Source: a virus
IMG/VR virus record: IMGVR_UViG_3300030118_002201
Span: 1 to 24,087 of that record
Strand: one strand, 5' to 3'
DNA: 24,087 nt
Shown here: positions 1-4,643 of the stretch, in pieces
Layout of the letters: each line of letters starts with the position of its first letter
Position numbering within the stretch: the first letter of the stretch is position 1
Notes under the pieces: generated by a model
What the model was told of the DNA's origin: nothing
Seen by the model: only the letters and a program-made list of their open reading frames with translations
The model's database searches: none
Position numbers and translations under genes: made by a program

Positions 1-11
1 TTCTTGCTCAT
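1..11 (-). CDS. possible 5' end of a leftward gene, cut by the window edge
   Basis: On the minus strand an ATG at 11-9 follows AAAGGA with 4-nt spacing, a normal ribosome binding site arrangement, and the frame stays open to the window edge. An in-frame ATG at 32-30 is an alternative start but has no properly spaced ribosome binding site. Only three to ten codons are visible, so no function can be given. A divergent gene here would fit the symmetrical 13-bp repeat that lies upstream of both this start and the rightward gene at 302. Confidence 0.3.
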
Positions 12-73
12 ACTGTCCTTTCTATTTGACATCCTATATTAACATACTTTCTAATTTAACTAGGTAAATAAAA

Positions 74-149
74 AAGAACCAGGTCGGTAGTAGTTTGGTA
101 TGCGTACGTATCACTACATGAAAGAAAGTTACTAACCTGGCTCTTTCTT
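74..149. other. long imperfect stem-loop
   Basis: Three paired blocks stack with bulges: AAGAA 74-78 with TTCTT 145-149, CCAGGT 79-84 with ACCTGG 135-140, and TAGTA 88-92 with TACTA 130-134. This gives 16 base pairs around a 37-nt apical region. There is no T-run right after the stem on either strand, so it is not a clear terminator. Confidence 0.45.
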
Positions 150-151
150 AT

Positions 152-215
152 TTGTTACTGGCTTTCAGTTACAACAGAACAGGGCTGAAACGTTGCTCTT
201 ACTAACCAGTAACAA
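152..215. other. second stem-loop in the divergent region
   Basis: TTGTTACTGG at 152-161 pairs perfectly with CCAGTAACAA at 206-215, and TTTCAG 163-168 with CTGAAA 185-190 inside it. It directly follows the stem at 74-149. The TTACTAACC string occurs in the 3' arm or junction of both structures (129-137 and 199-207). Its role is unknown; it could be a leader RNA fold, an operator region or a small RNA. Confidence 0.45.
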
Positions 216-301
216 TTACATTATATACATAGATAGATTTTAACAACAAATGTTTACATAGTTTTTTATTTGTACTATCCTTAAATTAGAAAGGAATAAT
301 T

Positions 302-421
302 ATGGAACAAGATTGCGTATTTTGTGGTGATAGTGATACAAGTTTTTATACAGGTGATTACTACGCTTACTTATGCAGACCTTGTGCTTTGAGTGATAGT
401 TACATTGTTAAAAATGCGTAA
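302..421 (+). CDS. 39-aa CxxC/CxxC zinc-ribbon protein
   Basis: The ATG at 302 is preceded by AAAGGA with suitable spacing. The 39-aa product has two cysteine pairs, C5-x2-C8 and C25-x2-C28, the pattern of a minimal zinc ribbon, with an acidic and aromatic linker between them. Its stop overlaps the start of the next gene by 8 nt, so it is the first gene of a small operon. Small zinc-ribbon proteins are common in phage early or accessory regions, often of unknown role; a nucleic-acid or protein-binding adaptor is possible but is inference. Confidence 0.75.
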   Translation: MEQDCVFCGDSDTSFYTGDYYAYLCRPCALSDSYIVKNA

Positions 422-563
422 AGCACTTATTACAAAAGAGGAGTTTGATATTAAGGTTGATAATCTTTTATCAAGGTCTAGTAACCAAATCAATTTTACA
501 CGTGATGAGGTTGCAAGAATACTCTCTCATTATTATGAAATAAAGGCAGGTGAAAATGTTTAA
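414..563 (+). CDS. 49-aa hypothetical protein
   Basis: The ORF starts with ATG at 414 inside the end of the zinc-ribbon gene (8-nt overlap, different frame), so it is probably translated by coupling; no separate ribosome binding site is seen. The product begins MRKALITKEEF and contains a charged helical pattern with TRDEVARILSHYYEIK in its second half, which resembles a short helix-turn-helix or coiled-coil helix. I do not recognise the family. The overlap and absence of rare codons support a real gene. Confidence 0.6.
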   Translation: MRKALITKEEFDIKVDNLLSRSSNQINFTRDEVARILSHYYEIKAGENV

Positions 564-590
564 AAGAAGAAGAAAAAAAGACAGGTCATA

Positions 591-737
591 ATGTGTAATA
601 TCTGTGGCTCACGCATTCGTGAGATTGATGATAGGCACAATGCCCAACCAGTTACATTCGGTCATGCTTGTGATTGGTGTAACCAACACGTTGTGATTCC
701 AACACGTGTACTTGAATTAGCTAAAGCTAAACAATAA
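591..737 (+). CDS. 48-aa CxxC/CxxC zinc-ribbon protein
   Basis: The product has C2-x2-C5 close to its N-terminus and C27-x2-C30 in HACDWCNQH, typical of a single four-cysteine zinc ribbon; two histidines flank the second pair. The start overlaps the stop of an 11-codon ORF (TAATG). A weak ACAGG lies upstream. It ends the run of small genes from 302 and is followed by a hairpin that could terminate transcription. The function is unknown; a zinc-stabilised nucleic-acid-binding or adaptor role is inferred from the fold only. Confidence 0.75.
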   Translation: MCNICGSRIREIDDRHNAQPVTFGHACDWCNQHVVIPTRVLELAKAKQ

Positions 738-742
738 TAATC

Positions 743-749
743 AGGAAGG
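743..749 (+). promoter_or_regulatory. ribosome binding site AGGAAGG facing a hairpin-embedded ATG
   Basis: AGGAAGG lies 3 nt before the ATG at 753. Both the end of this site and the start codon are inside the predicted stem 745-784, so translation would depend on whether the hairpin is open. Confidence 0.4.
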
Positions 750-792
750 TTGATGCAGGTTTCTCCGTTACTTGCATCTCCTTCTCTATTTT
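745..792 (+). terminator. possible terminator or attenuator hairpin after the zinc-ribbon operon
   Basis: GATGCAGG 752-759 pairs with CTTGCATC 771-778 (one G-T pair), and GAAGG 745-749 extends the stem with CCTTC 780-784 across a small internal loop. The stem is followed by TCTATTTT. The T-run is interrupted, so this is a weak intrinsic terminator at best; it could instead control translation of the overlapping 21-codon ORF. Confidence 0.4.
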
Positions 793-818
793 CTCCAGGA
801 TTATCTCCAACATCTTAG
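753..818 (+). CDS. possible 21-aa Ser-Pro repeat peptide
   Basis: A 21-codon ORF follows a good ribosome binding site. The peptide is built on a five-residue period: SPLLA, SPSLF, SPGL, SPTS. At the DNA level TCTCC recurs at 762, 777, 792 and 804. The start codon lies inside a predicted hairpin. It may be a real micropeptide, a leader peptide, or a chance reading of a CT-rich RNA element; I cannot decide between them. No family is recognised. Confidence 0.35.
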   Translation: MQVSPLLASPSLFSPGLSPTS

Positions 819-852
819 TTAACTAACATATCCCTGTATCTAAACAAAAGGG

Positions 853-874
853 GTACACTATATCTAGTATGTAC
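853..874. promoter_or_regulatory. operator-like partial palindrome
   Basis: GTACA at 853-857 and TGTAC at 870-874 form inverted half-sites around an AT-rich centre. The outer five positions on each side match perfectly and the centre partly. It could bind a dimeric repressor; no such gene is in the window. Confidence 0.3.
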
Positions 875-996
875 TACATAACATATACACAACATATAGT
901 ATGTGTAACAAAACGTAACATATCTACATGCACAAACGCACAATGTTTGTCGCACTTACGCATAGGGGGGTTAAATGTGGGCGGCGGCTTTGTAAT

Positions 997-1006
997 GTGT
1001 ATACAC
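997..1006. promoter_or_regulatory. perfect 10-bp palindrome GTGTATACAC
   Basis: The site is its own reverse complement and lies 22 nt before the 15-nt iterated repeats, within the gene-free control region. It resembles a dimeric regulator site, but short palindromes also arise by chance. Confidence 0.3.
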
Positions 1007-1027
1007 TCTAAAAATATGCTGTTAACT

Positions 1028-1072
1028 GTGGTACTAAATGTAGTGGTACTATATATAGTGGTGTACCTTTTA
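1028..1072. repeat. three 15-nt direct repeats, iteron-like
   Basis: Units begin at 1028, 1043 and 1058. The first two share GTGGTACTA and match at 13 of 15 positions; the third begins GTGGTGTAC. The constant 15-nt phase suggests binding sites for one protein. This spacing is compatible with iterons or a repressor array, which is inference. Confidence 0.5.
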
Positions 1073-1259
1073 TGTCTGTTTTAGTCAAGTAAAGTAAACA
1101 TTGGAAGTACATCTTACCCTGTGTCATCCCTCCCAACCGATAACAAATCTGTTTATGACTTATTTTATATTATGAAGTAATAGGCTGTGACCCTAGTTAA
1201 CATGGTCCTGCTAGTCCACTTTGTTGATGTTTTATCAAGAATCCTTTTCTAAAAGCAGG

Positions 1260-1300
1260 AAGAACTCTCTGATTGTGAAATCAATCTACCATAAGTTCTT
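1260..1300. other. stem-loop with a possible GTGA tetraloop just before the promoter
   Basis: AAGAACT 1260-1266 pairs with AGTTCTT 1294-1300, and within it TGATT 1270-1274 pairs with AATCA 1279-1283 around GTGA, a GNRA-type loop. The 3' arm touches the -35 box at 1299. There is no T-run after it. As DNA it could be an operator; as RNA it would belong to an upstream transcript. Confidence 0.4.
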
Positions 1301-1325
1301 TACAATTACAAGTTTATGTTATACT
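1299..1325 (+). promoter_or_regulatory. promoter of the main structural operon, extended -10
   Basis: TTTACA (1299-1304) resembles the -35 box, then 15 nt, then TATACT (1320-1325) preceded by TGT, an extended -10. The core TTTATGTTATACT (1313-1325) matches the second promoter at 22379-22391 at 12 of 13 positions. Transcription would start near 1332 and give a leader of about 150 nt ahead of the first gene. Confidence 0.55.
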
Positions 1326-1337
1326 TAAAAGACAGTT

Positions 1338-1364
1338 TGCAAAAATAATTCTTTATTCATTGCA
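1338..1364 (+). other. first leader hairpin
   Basis: TGCAA 1338-1342 pairs with TTGCA 1360-1364, and AATAA 1344-1348 with TTATT 1353-1357 around TTCT. It would form just after the transcript start predicted from the promoter at 1299-1325 and precedes the three-way junction. Confidence 0.4.
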
Positions 1365-1380
1365 TACTCCTTTCTGATTG

Positions 1381-1429
1381 ACGACTAATATCGTAACGAT
1401 AAGCCCTCACGCAAGTGAGGGTTAGTCGT
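1381..1429 (+). ncRNA. compact three-way-junction RNA element in the leader
   Basis: Three perfect helices interlock. P1 is ACGACTAA 1381-1388 with TTAGTCGT 1422-1429; P2 is TATCG 1389-1393 with CGATA 1397-1401 and loop TAA; P3 is CCCTCAC 1404-1410 with GTGAGGG 1415-1421 and a GCAA tetraloop. Only AG at 1402-1403 is unpaired in the junction. That is 20 base pairs in 49 nt with no mismatch. It lies in the untranslated leader of the structural operon, 53 nt before the first start codon. I do not recognise it as a known riboswitch or ribozyme; hammerhead core bases are absent. It may regulate translation, termination or RNA processing, or stabilise the 5' end. Confidence 0.6.
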
Positions 1430-1451
1430 ATAAAAAAAAATTTTTTTCACA

Positions 1452-1460
1452 TGCTATGAT
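1452..1460 (+). promoter_or_regulatory. possible second promoter, TGCTATGAT extended -10
   Basis: TGC followed by TATGAT forms an extended -10 after an A9-T7 tract (1432-1447), which lies where a -35 box would be. A start near 1467 would give a very short leader and bypass the three-way junction. There is no good -35 box, so support is moderate. Confidence 0.4.
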
Positions 1461-1470
1461 ATATTTATAT

Positions 1471-1478
1471 AAAGGAGG
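1471..1478 (+). promoter_or_regulatory. strong ribosome binding site AAAGGAGG
   Basis: This is the strongest Shine-Dalgarno match I see in the window, 4 nt before the ATG at 1483. It opens the long structural operon. Confidence 0.75.
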
Positions 1479-1482
1479 CAAG

Positions 1483-1533
1483 ATGCCAGGAAAGAAAAAG
1501 AAAAAGAAAAAGAAAATGGGAAGAATGTACTAA
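1483..1533 (+). CDS. 16-aa polylysine peptide
   Basis: The 16-aa product is MPG, eight lysines, then MGRMY. It has the best ribosome binding site in the window and its stop overlaps the next start (TAATG). The lysine run is coded by alternating AAG and AAA within a purine tract, 1488-1516. It may be a genuine tiny virion or DNA-binding peptide, or a leader peptide that tunes translation of the operon. From memory, similar Lys-rich micropeptides occur in uncultured marine phages. Too short for a search to be decisive. Confidence 0.55.
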   Translation: MPGKKKKKKKKMGRMY

Positions 1534-1658
1534 TGCCATATTCTAAATATTCCGCAAAGCAAAAAAAACTAGCAGCAGTAGCTCCACCGAGAGATAAAAT
1601 TACTGGTGCTGATTTTAAAAAATTAAGGGCTGATGCAAAGAGGAAGAAAAAAAGATAA
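1533..1658 (+). CDS. 41-aa basic protein
   Basis: The start overlaps the preceding stop by 1 nt, and GGGAAG lies upstream. The product begins MPYSKYSAKQKKLA, has a central APPRDKITGADFKKLR and a very basic end, KRKKKR. The ITGADFKKLR pattern recurs, as I remember it, in short proteins placed before the terminase in marine phages, but I know no named function. It is part of the basic small-protein cassette at 1483-2740. A nucleic-acid-binding role is inferred from charge only. Confidence 0.75.
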   Translation: MPYSKYSAKQKKLAAVAPPRDKITGADFKKLRADAKRKKKR

Positions 1659-1916
1659 ATGGCAACTTACCAAGGTAAAACAGTAACCTTAAACAAACCA
1701 TCTAGGATAAGCAAAGGCGAACCTGGACATGGTAGAAAAAAGTTTAAAGTTTATGTAAACGACAATGGTAAGATAAAAAAAGTTATGTTTGGAGACCCAA
1801 ACATGAAAATAAGAAAGGACAATCCTGCTGCACGTAAATCATTTAGAGCAAGACATAGATGTGATACAGCTAAAGATAAAACGACTGCCAGGTATTGGTC
1901 CTGTAAGATGTGGTGA
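1659..1916 (+). CDS. 85-aa conserved basic phage protein, RARHxC and RYWSCKMW motifs
   Basis: It follows the previous stop with no gap; AGAGGA lies about 13 nt upstream. The product has a beta-like stretch KKFKVYVNDNGKIKKVMFGD (residues 27-46), then RKSFRARHRCD (60-70) and a C-terminal ARYWSCKMW with a second cysteine. From memory this pattern is a recurrent small protein in marine tailed phages, including cyanophages, usually near virion genes. The two cysteines and a histidine could bind metal, but that is inference. Its exact role is unknown to me. Confidence 0.8.
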   Translation: MATYQGKTVTLNKPSRISKGEPGHGRKKFKVYVNDNGKIKKVMFGDPNMKIRKDNPAARKSFRARHRCDTAKDKTTARYWSCKMW

Positions 1917-1919
1917 GAC

Positions 1920-2093
1920 ATGAAAGTAAAAGGCGTAGATGTAAGTAAGTTGACCAAGAGTCAACAAAATGCTATGAAAAAACATTCAAAGCATCATACA
2001 AAAAAACATATGCAATACATGTACAACTCTATGCGTAGAGGTAACAGCTTTTCTAAAGCACATGTCAATGCACAAAAGAAAGTAGGAAAATAA
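1920..2093 (+). CDS. 57-aa His/Lys-rich basic protein
   Basis: The ORF starts 4 nt after the previous stop with GGTGAG upstream, and its own stop overlaps the next start (TAATG). The product contains KLTKSQQNAMKKHSKHHTKKH, rich in histidine and lysine, followed by MRRGNSFSKAHVNAQKKVGK, which is likely helical. From memory, the arrangement SKHHT, then a helix, then a terminal KVGK recurs in small marine phage proteins. The function is unknown. The minus-strand ORF over this stretch is a shadow. Confidence 0.75.
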   Translation: MKVKGVDVSKLTKSQQNAMKKHSKHHTKKHMQYMYNSMRRGNSFSKAHVNAQKKVGK

Positions 2094-2332
2094 TGGCAAT
2101 ACCTGAAAGTGCAAAAAAGTCATTACGAGCAAAAGCACAAAAGAGTAAATACACCTACGGACAATTAGCACAGGTATATAGACGAGGACAAGGTGCGTAT
2201 GTATCTTCAGGTTCTCGTAATGTATCTATGGCTGCTTGGGCTATGGGAAGAGTAAACTCTTTTATGAAAGGCGGACACTCGCAGGACAATGACATTAAAC
2301 GTGGTGTCAAAAAAACAAAGAAAAAGATGTAA
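2093..2332 (+). CDS. 79-aa basic protein with AWAMGRVNSF motif
   Basis: The start overlaps the previous stop by 1 nt, and TAGGAAA lies just upstream. The product has a helical basic N-terminus, then QGAYVSSGSRNVSMAAWAM and GRVNSFMKGGHSQDNDIKRG, and a lysine tail. The run SGSR, AWAMGRVNSF and GGHSQDxDI is a recognisable signature that, as I recall, recurs in short proteins of marine phages and some other large viruses; I cannot name the family with certainty. Its place directly before packaging genes suggests a virion or packaging-associated role, as inference. Confidence 0.8.
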   Translation: MAIPESAKKSLRAKAQKSKYTYGQLAQVYRRGQGAYVSSGSRNVSMAAWAMGRVNSFMKGGHSQDNDIKRGVKKTKKKM

Positions 2333-2334
2333 CA

Positions 2335-2457
2335 ATGGCTAGACAAGTAAGTTGGATGTGGGGTGGTAAAAGATACTACGGCACTTTGATACGTGAAACT
2401 AAAACACATAAGTTTGCTAGAACAAAAAACGGCAAGATTAAAAAAATAAAAAAATGA
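2335..2457 (+). CDS. 40-aa basic protein
   Basis: The ORF lies 3 nt after the previous stop and overlaps the next start by 4 nt (ATGA). The product begins MARQVSWMWGGKRYYGTLIR and ends with alternating lysine and isoleucine, KIKKIKK. It is strongly basic with several aromatic residues. The tight packing, orientation and composition match its neighbours. I do not recognise the family. Confidence 0.65.
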   Translation: MARQVSWMWGGKRYYGTLIRETKTHKFARTKNGKIKKIKK

Positions 2458-2648
2458 GTAAACGTAAACAACCTTATAGGTATGGTGTACCTGCTAAGTA
2501 TGTAGAAGGTTTGTCACCGTCAGCAGCTAAGAAAAAAGCCGCAGAAATAAAACGTACAGCAAAAGCGTATAGAGAAGGCAAAAAAATAAATTTAAAAGCT
2601 GTACAGAAATCAAGAGTGGAGGCAGGTCGAAAAAAGAAACGCACTTGA
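2454..2648 (+). CDS. 64-aa basic protein with YGVPAKYVEGLS motif
   Basis: It starts in the ATGA overlap with the preceding gene; there is no separate ribosome binding site, so coupling is likely. The product has YGVPAKYVEGLSPS (10-23), then a Lys/Arg-rich helix AAEIKRTAKAYREGKKI (29-45) and a basic tail. The VPxKYxxGLS followed by EIxRTAxxYRxGK pattern recurs, as I recall, in small proteins of marine phages close to terminase. Its function is unknown. The charge and helix suggest nucleic-acid contact, as inference. Confidence 0.75.
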   Translation: MSKRKQPYRYGVPAKYVEGLSPSAAKKKAAEIKRTAKAYREGKKINLKAVQKSRVEAGRKKKRT

Positions 2649-2740
2649 TAATTGATTGCCCAAGGTGCGGAGAACCTTTATTGCCAAGTGATGACATGAT
2701 ATGTCAAAATAAAAAATGTAAAAATTATGCAAAAAAATAA
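2645..2740 (+). CDS. 31-aa zinc-ribbon protein with TTG start
   Basis: This frame opens with TTG overlapping the preceding stop (TTGA) and ends 14 nt inside terL. The product holds CPRCGEPLL and, further on, CQNKKC: two cysteine pairs, C5-x2-C8 and C20-x4-C25, as in a small zinc ribbon. No good ribosome binding site is visible, so coupling to the upstream gene is assumed. The cysteine pattern and the overlap make it likely to be real, but the start codon is uncertain. Confidence 0.55.
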   Translation: MIIDCPRCGEPLLPSDDMICQNKKCKNYAKK

Positions 2741-4643
2741 ATTATGTTATGCAGGTGGATGTCACAGACCTTTACCAAAAGGTAGGTCAAAATATTGTAG
2801 TGATAGATGTTATAACAGAATCAATATGCAAAAGAAACGTGCAAGAAAAGCAGGTGTCGAATGGACACAAGAAGATGATGAACTAAACATACCTAGTCAA
2901 AAAACAAATGTACAGTCTCGTAGAGGTAAAGTTTATAACGACATAGTCGAATCAGGACTAGCAAAAGAAATACTAGAAGAAAAAAATACAATAAAAAATG
3001 TTGCATCTATTTTAGAAACGACAGTAGGTGCAGTATCTATGGCATTTTCTGCATATGTAGAAGATTTAAAAATAGAAAAACAAAAAGAAAAATGGTCACT
3101 ACCACAAGTTGCAGAAAAAAGTTTACAAGATTTTAAAAATTTTAGAGATAGATATTTTATGACAGAGACAGGTGATGCATACGAGACACCTGAGTTTCAC
3201 GAAAAATGGATTGAAGAGATTATGAACGCTATTGATACAGGTGGACAACATATGATATTGTCACCACCTCGTCATGGCAAAACAGATTTGTTGATACATT
3301 TTGCTGTATGGCTTATTTGTAAAAATCCTAACATACGTATTTTATGGGTAGGTGGTAACGAAGAGATAGCAAAAAATGCTGTTGGTTCTGTATTAGACCA
3401 ACTAGAAAGCAACGAGTTACTTATAGAAGAGATATGTGGACCAGGAGAAAAATTTAAACCTACATCACGTACAGGTAAGTCCTGGTCACAAAATGGTTTT
3501 ACAGTTGGCACAAGGACTGTTACAGGAATAAAAAGTCCTACTATGGTAGGTCTTGGACGTGGTGGCAAGATTTTATCAAGAGACTGCGACATCATAATTG
3601 CAGATGACATTGAGGACCACAGTTCTACAATGCAACCATCAAGTAGAGAAAACACTAGAAACTGGTGGACTACAACATTATCAAGTCGTAAAGAGGAACA
3701 CACGGCAATGGTAGTTATAGGTTCAAGACAACACTATGACGATTTATATTCACATCTATCAGAAAACGATAGTTGGACTACAACGATAGAAGAGGCACAC
3801 GATACAGCTTGTACATTACCTGAAGATGTAGAACATATGGATTGTATGTTATGGGGTTCTAAAAGAACTTACAAATGGTTGATGGACAGGAGACGTGCAG
3901 CAGAAACTACAGGTGGTAGAGCTATATACGAAATGGTTTATCTAAACGTTGCAATGCCTGAAGGACTTGCATTGTTTGACAGAGTAGAAATAGAACAGTG
4001 TAGAAATCAAAGTAGAGACATAGGGCAAGTACCTCCAGGTACTAGATTAGTAGCAGGACTTGACCCTGCCTCTACTGGTTATCAAGCAGCTTTTCTTTGG
4101 GCTTTTGATACAGAAAACAACAAACTACATATGGTAGATATGAATAACAGTTTGGGTGGTGGTATACCACAGGCACTAAGCATTATCAAAGAATGGTGGA
4201 TGAAATATAATTTATCACATTGGGTAATAGAAGAAAACGGTTTCCAAAAAGCAATACGACAAGATGTAAGCATTAGAGAGTTTGCAGCAACACATGGAAT
4301 ATTTTTAGAAGGACATGAGACACATAACAATAAATTTGACCCTTTGTTCGGTGTAACAGCTATGAGACCAATGTTTGCTGATAATAAAATTTCTTTGCCA
4401 TATCTTGGATTTGAGGCACAAGAAAAGGTAAACTTATATACAAGTCAGTTGGTTTATTTTAGTTCTGCAAAGACTAAAAGTAAAACAATAGGTACAAAAA
4501 CTGATATAGTTATGGCTAGTTGGTTTCCTATGAGAGCAATAAGACGTATGCAGAAAGAACGTTTTGCTGAACTAGGGTACGATTATAGTCCTAGCTTTGA
4601 AGGGTACGAACCTAGTAACATGGACTTAGATAGTTGGAGATAA
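2727..4643 (+). CDS. terL: terminase large subunit with N-terminal zinc finger and HTH-like extension
   Basis: This is the DNA-packaging motor: an ATPase that drives DNA into the procapsid and a nuclease that cuts it. The ATPase Walker A is SPPRHGKT (179-186), Walker B is DIIIADD (288-294) followed by IED, and the likely coupling motif is VIGSRQHYDDLY (330-341). The RNase H-like nuclease starts at GLDPAS (444-449), with later acidic residues in VIEENGFQ and TKTDIVMAS. The extra N-terminus has four cysteines (C7, C12, C24, C28) and a helix-turn-helix-like stretch TIKNVASILETTVGAVSMAF (88-107). At 638 aa it is longer than the usual 450-550. No separate small terminase is seen, so the extension may replace it; that part is inference. 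Confidence 0.93.
   Translation: MQKNKLCYAGGCHRPLPKGRSKYCSDRCYNRINMQKKRARKAGVEWTQEDDELNIPSQKTNVQSRRGKVYNDIVESGLAKEILEEKNTIKNVASILETTVGAVSMAFSAYVEDLKIEKQKEKWSLPQVAEKSLQDFKNFRDRYFMTETGDAYETPEFHEKWIEEIMNAIDTGGQHMILSPPRHGKTDLLIHFAVWLICKNPNIRILWVGGNEEIAKNAVGSVLDQLESNELLIEEICGPGEKFKPTSRTGKSWSQNGFTVGTRTVTGIKSPTMVGLGRGGKILSRDCDIIIADDIEDHSSTMQPSSRENTRNWWTTTLSSRKEEHTAMVVIGSRQHYDDLYSHLSENDSWTTTIEEAHDTACTLPEDVEHMDCMLWGSKRTYKWLMDRRRAAETTGGRAIYEMVYLNVAMPEGLALFDRVEIEQCRNQSRDIGQVPPGTRLVAGLDPASTGYQAAFLWAFDTENNKLHMVDMNNSLGGGIPQALSIIKEWWMKYNLSHWVIEENGFQKAIRQDVSIREFAATHGIFLEGHETHNNKFDPLFGVTAMRPMFADNKISLPYLGFEAQEKVNLYTSQLVYFSSAKTKSKTIGTKTDIVMASWFPMRAIRRMQKERFAELGYDYSPSFEGYEPSNMDLDSWR

Larger units (their letters stand above)
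47..293. repeat. 13-bp perfect inverted repeat bracketing a 221-bp spacer
   Basis: CTTTCTAATTTAA at 47-59 is the exact reverse complement of TTAAATTAGAAAG at 281-293. Each arm lies just upstream of a putative divergent gene start (11 or 32 leftward, 302 rightward), and the AGAAAG end of the right arm forms part of the ribosome binding site of the gene at 302. No target-site duplication is obvious outside the arms, so a miniature mobile element is possible but not supported. Confidence 0.6.
819..1298. other. gene-free control region
   Basis: No convincing gene is visible on either strand here. The stretch holds operator-like repeats: GTACA to TGTAC at 853-874, ACATATA twice around 882-897, a stem ACAAAC 932-937 with GTTTGT 945-950, a perfect palindrome GTGTATACAC at 997-1006, and a 15-nt iterated repeat from 1028. 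An unusually G-rich patch occupies 965-988. The rest, about 1085-1258, shows nothing I can name. It could be a regulatory region or an origin of replication; the sequence alone does not decide. Confidence 0.5.

Noticed and set aside
47-293. Miniature transposable element
   Set aside because: The 13-bp ends are inverted, but no target-site duplication is visible and both arms coincide with gene starts, so a regulatory explanation is simpler.
556-591. 11-codon ORF MFKRRRKKDRS between two small genes
   Set aside because: It is too short to support. It may only be the spacer between the 49-aa and 48-aa genes, although both junctions overlap neatly.
869-1084. 71-codon rightward ORF in the control region
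   Set aside because: There is no ribosome binding site near its start, the composition is Val/Leu/Cys-rich without a plausible domain, and it runs across palindromes and iterated repeats that better explain the DNA.
1085-1298. tRNA or tmRNA gene
   Set aside because: I found no cloverleaf with an acceptor stem and a TTCRANY T-loop here or elsewhere in the window by eye.
1371-1430. Hammerhead-type ribozyme
   Set aside because: A CTGATTGA string lies next to the junction, but the CTGANGA core and the GAAA strand are not in the required places between the helices.
1404-1447. CCCTCAC hairpin with the later T7 run as an intrinsic terminator
   Set aside because: The T-run starts 19 nt after the hairpin arm and is preceded by nine A residues. 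The surrounding helices show a larger three-way junction.
3272-3703. Minus-strand ORF of 143 codons inside terL, and similar minus-strand ORFs across the window
   Set aside because: They lie fully opposite well-supported genes, lack ribosome binding sites, and have Ser/Leu/Phe-rich composition typical of antisense frames.
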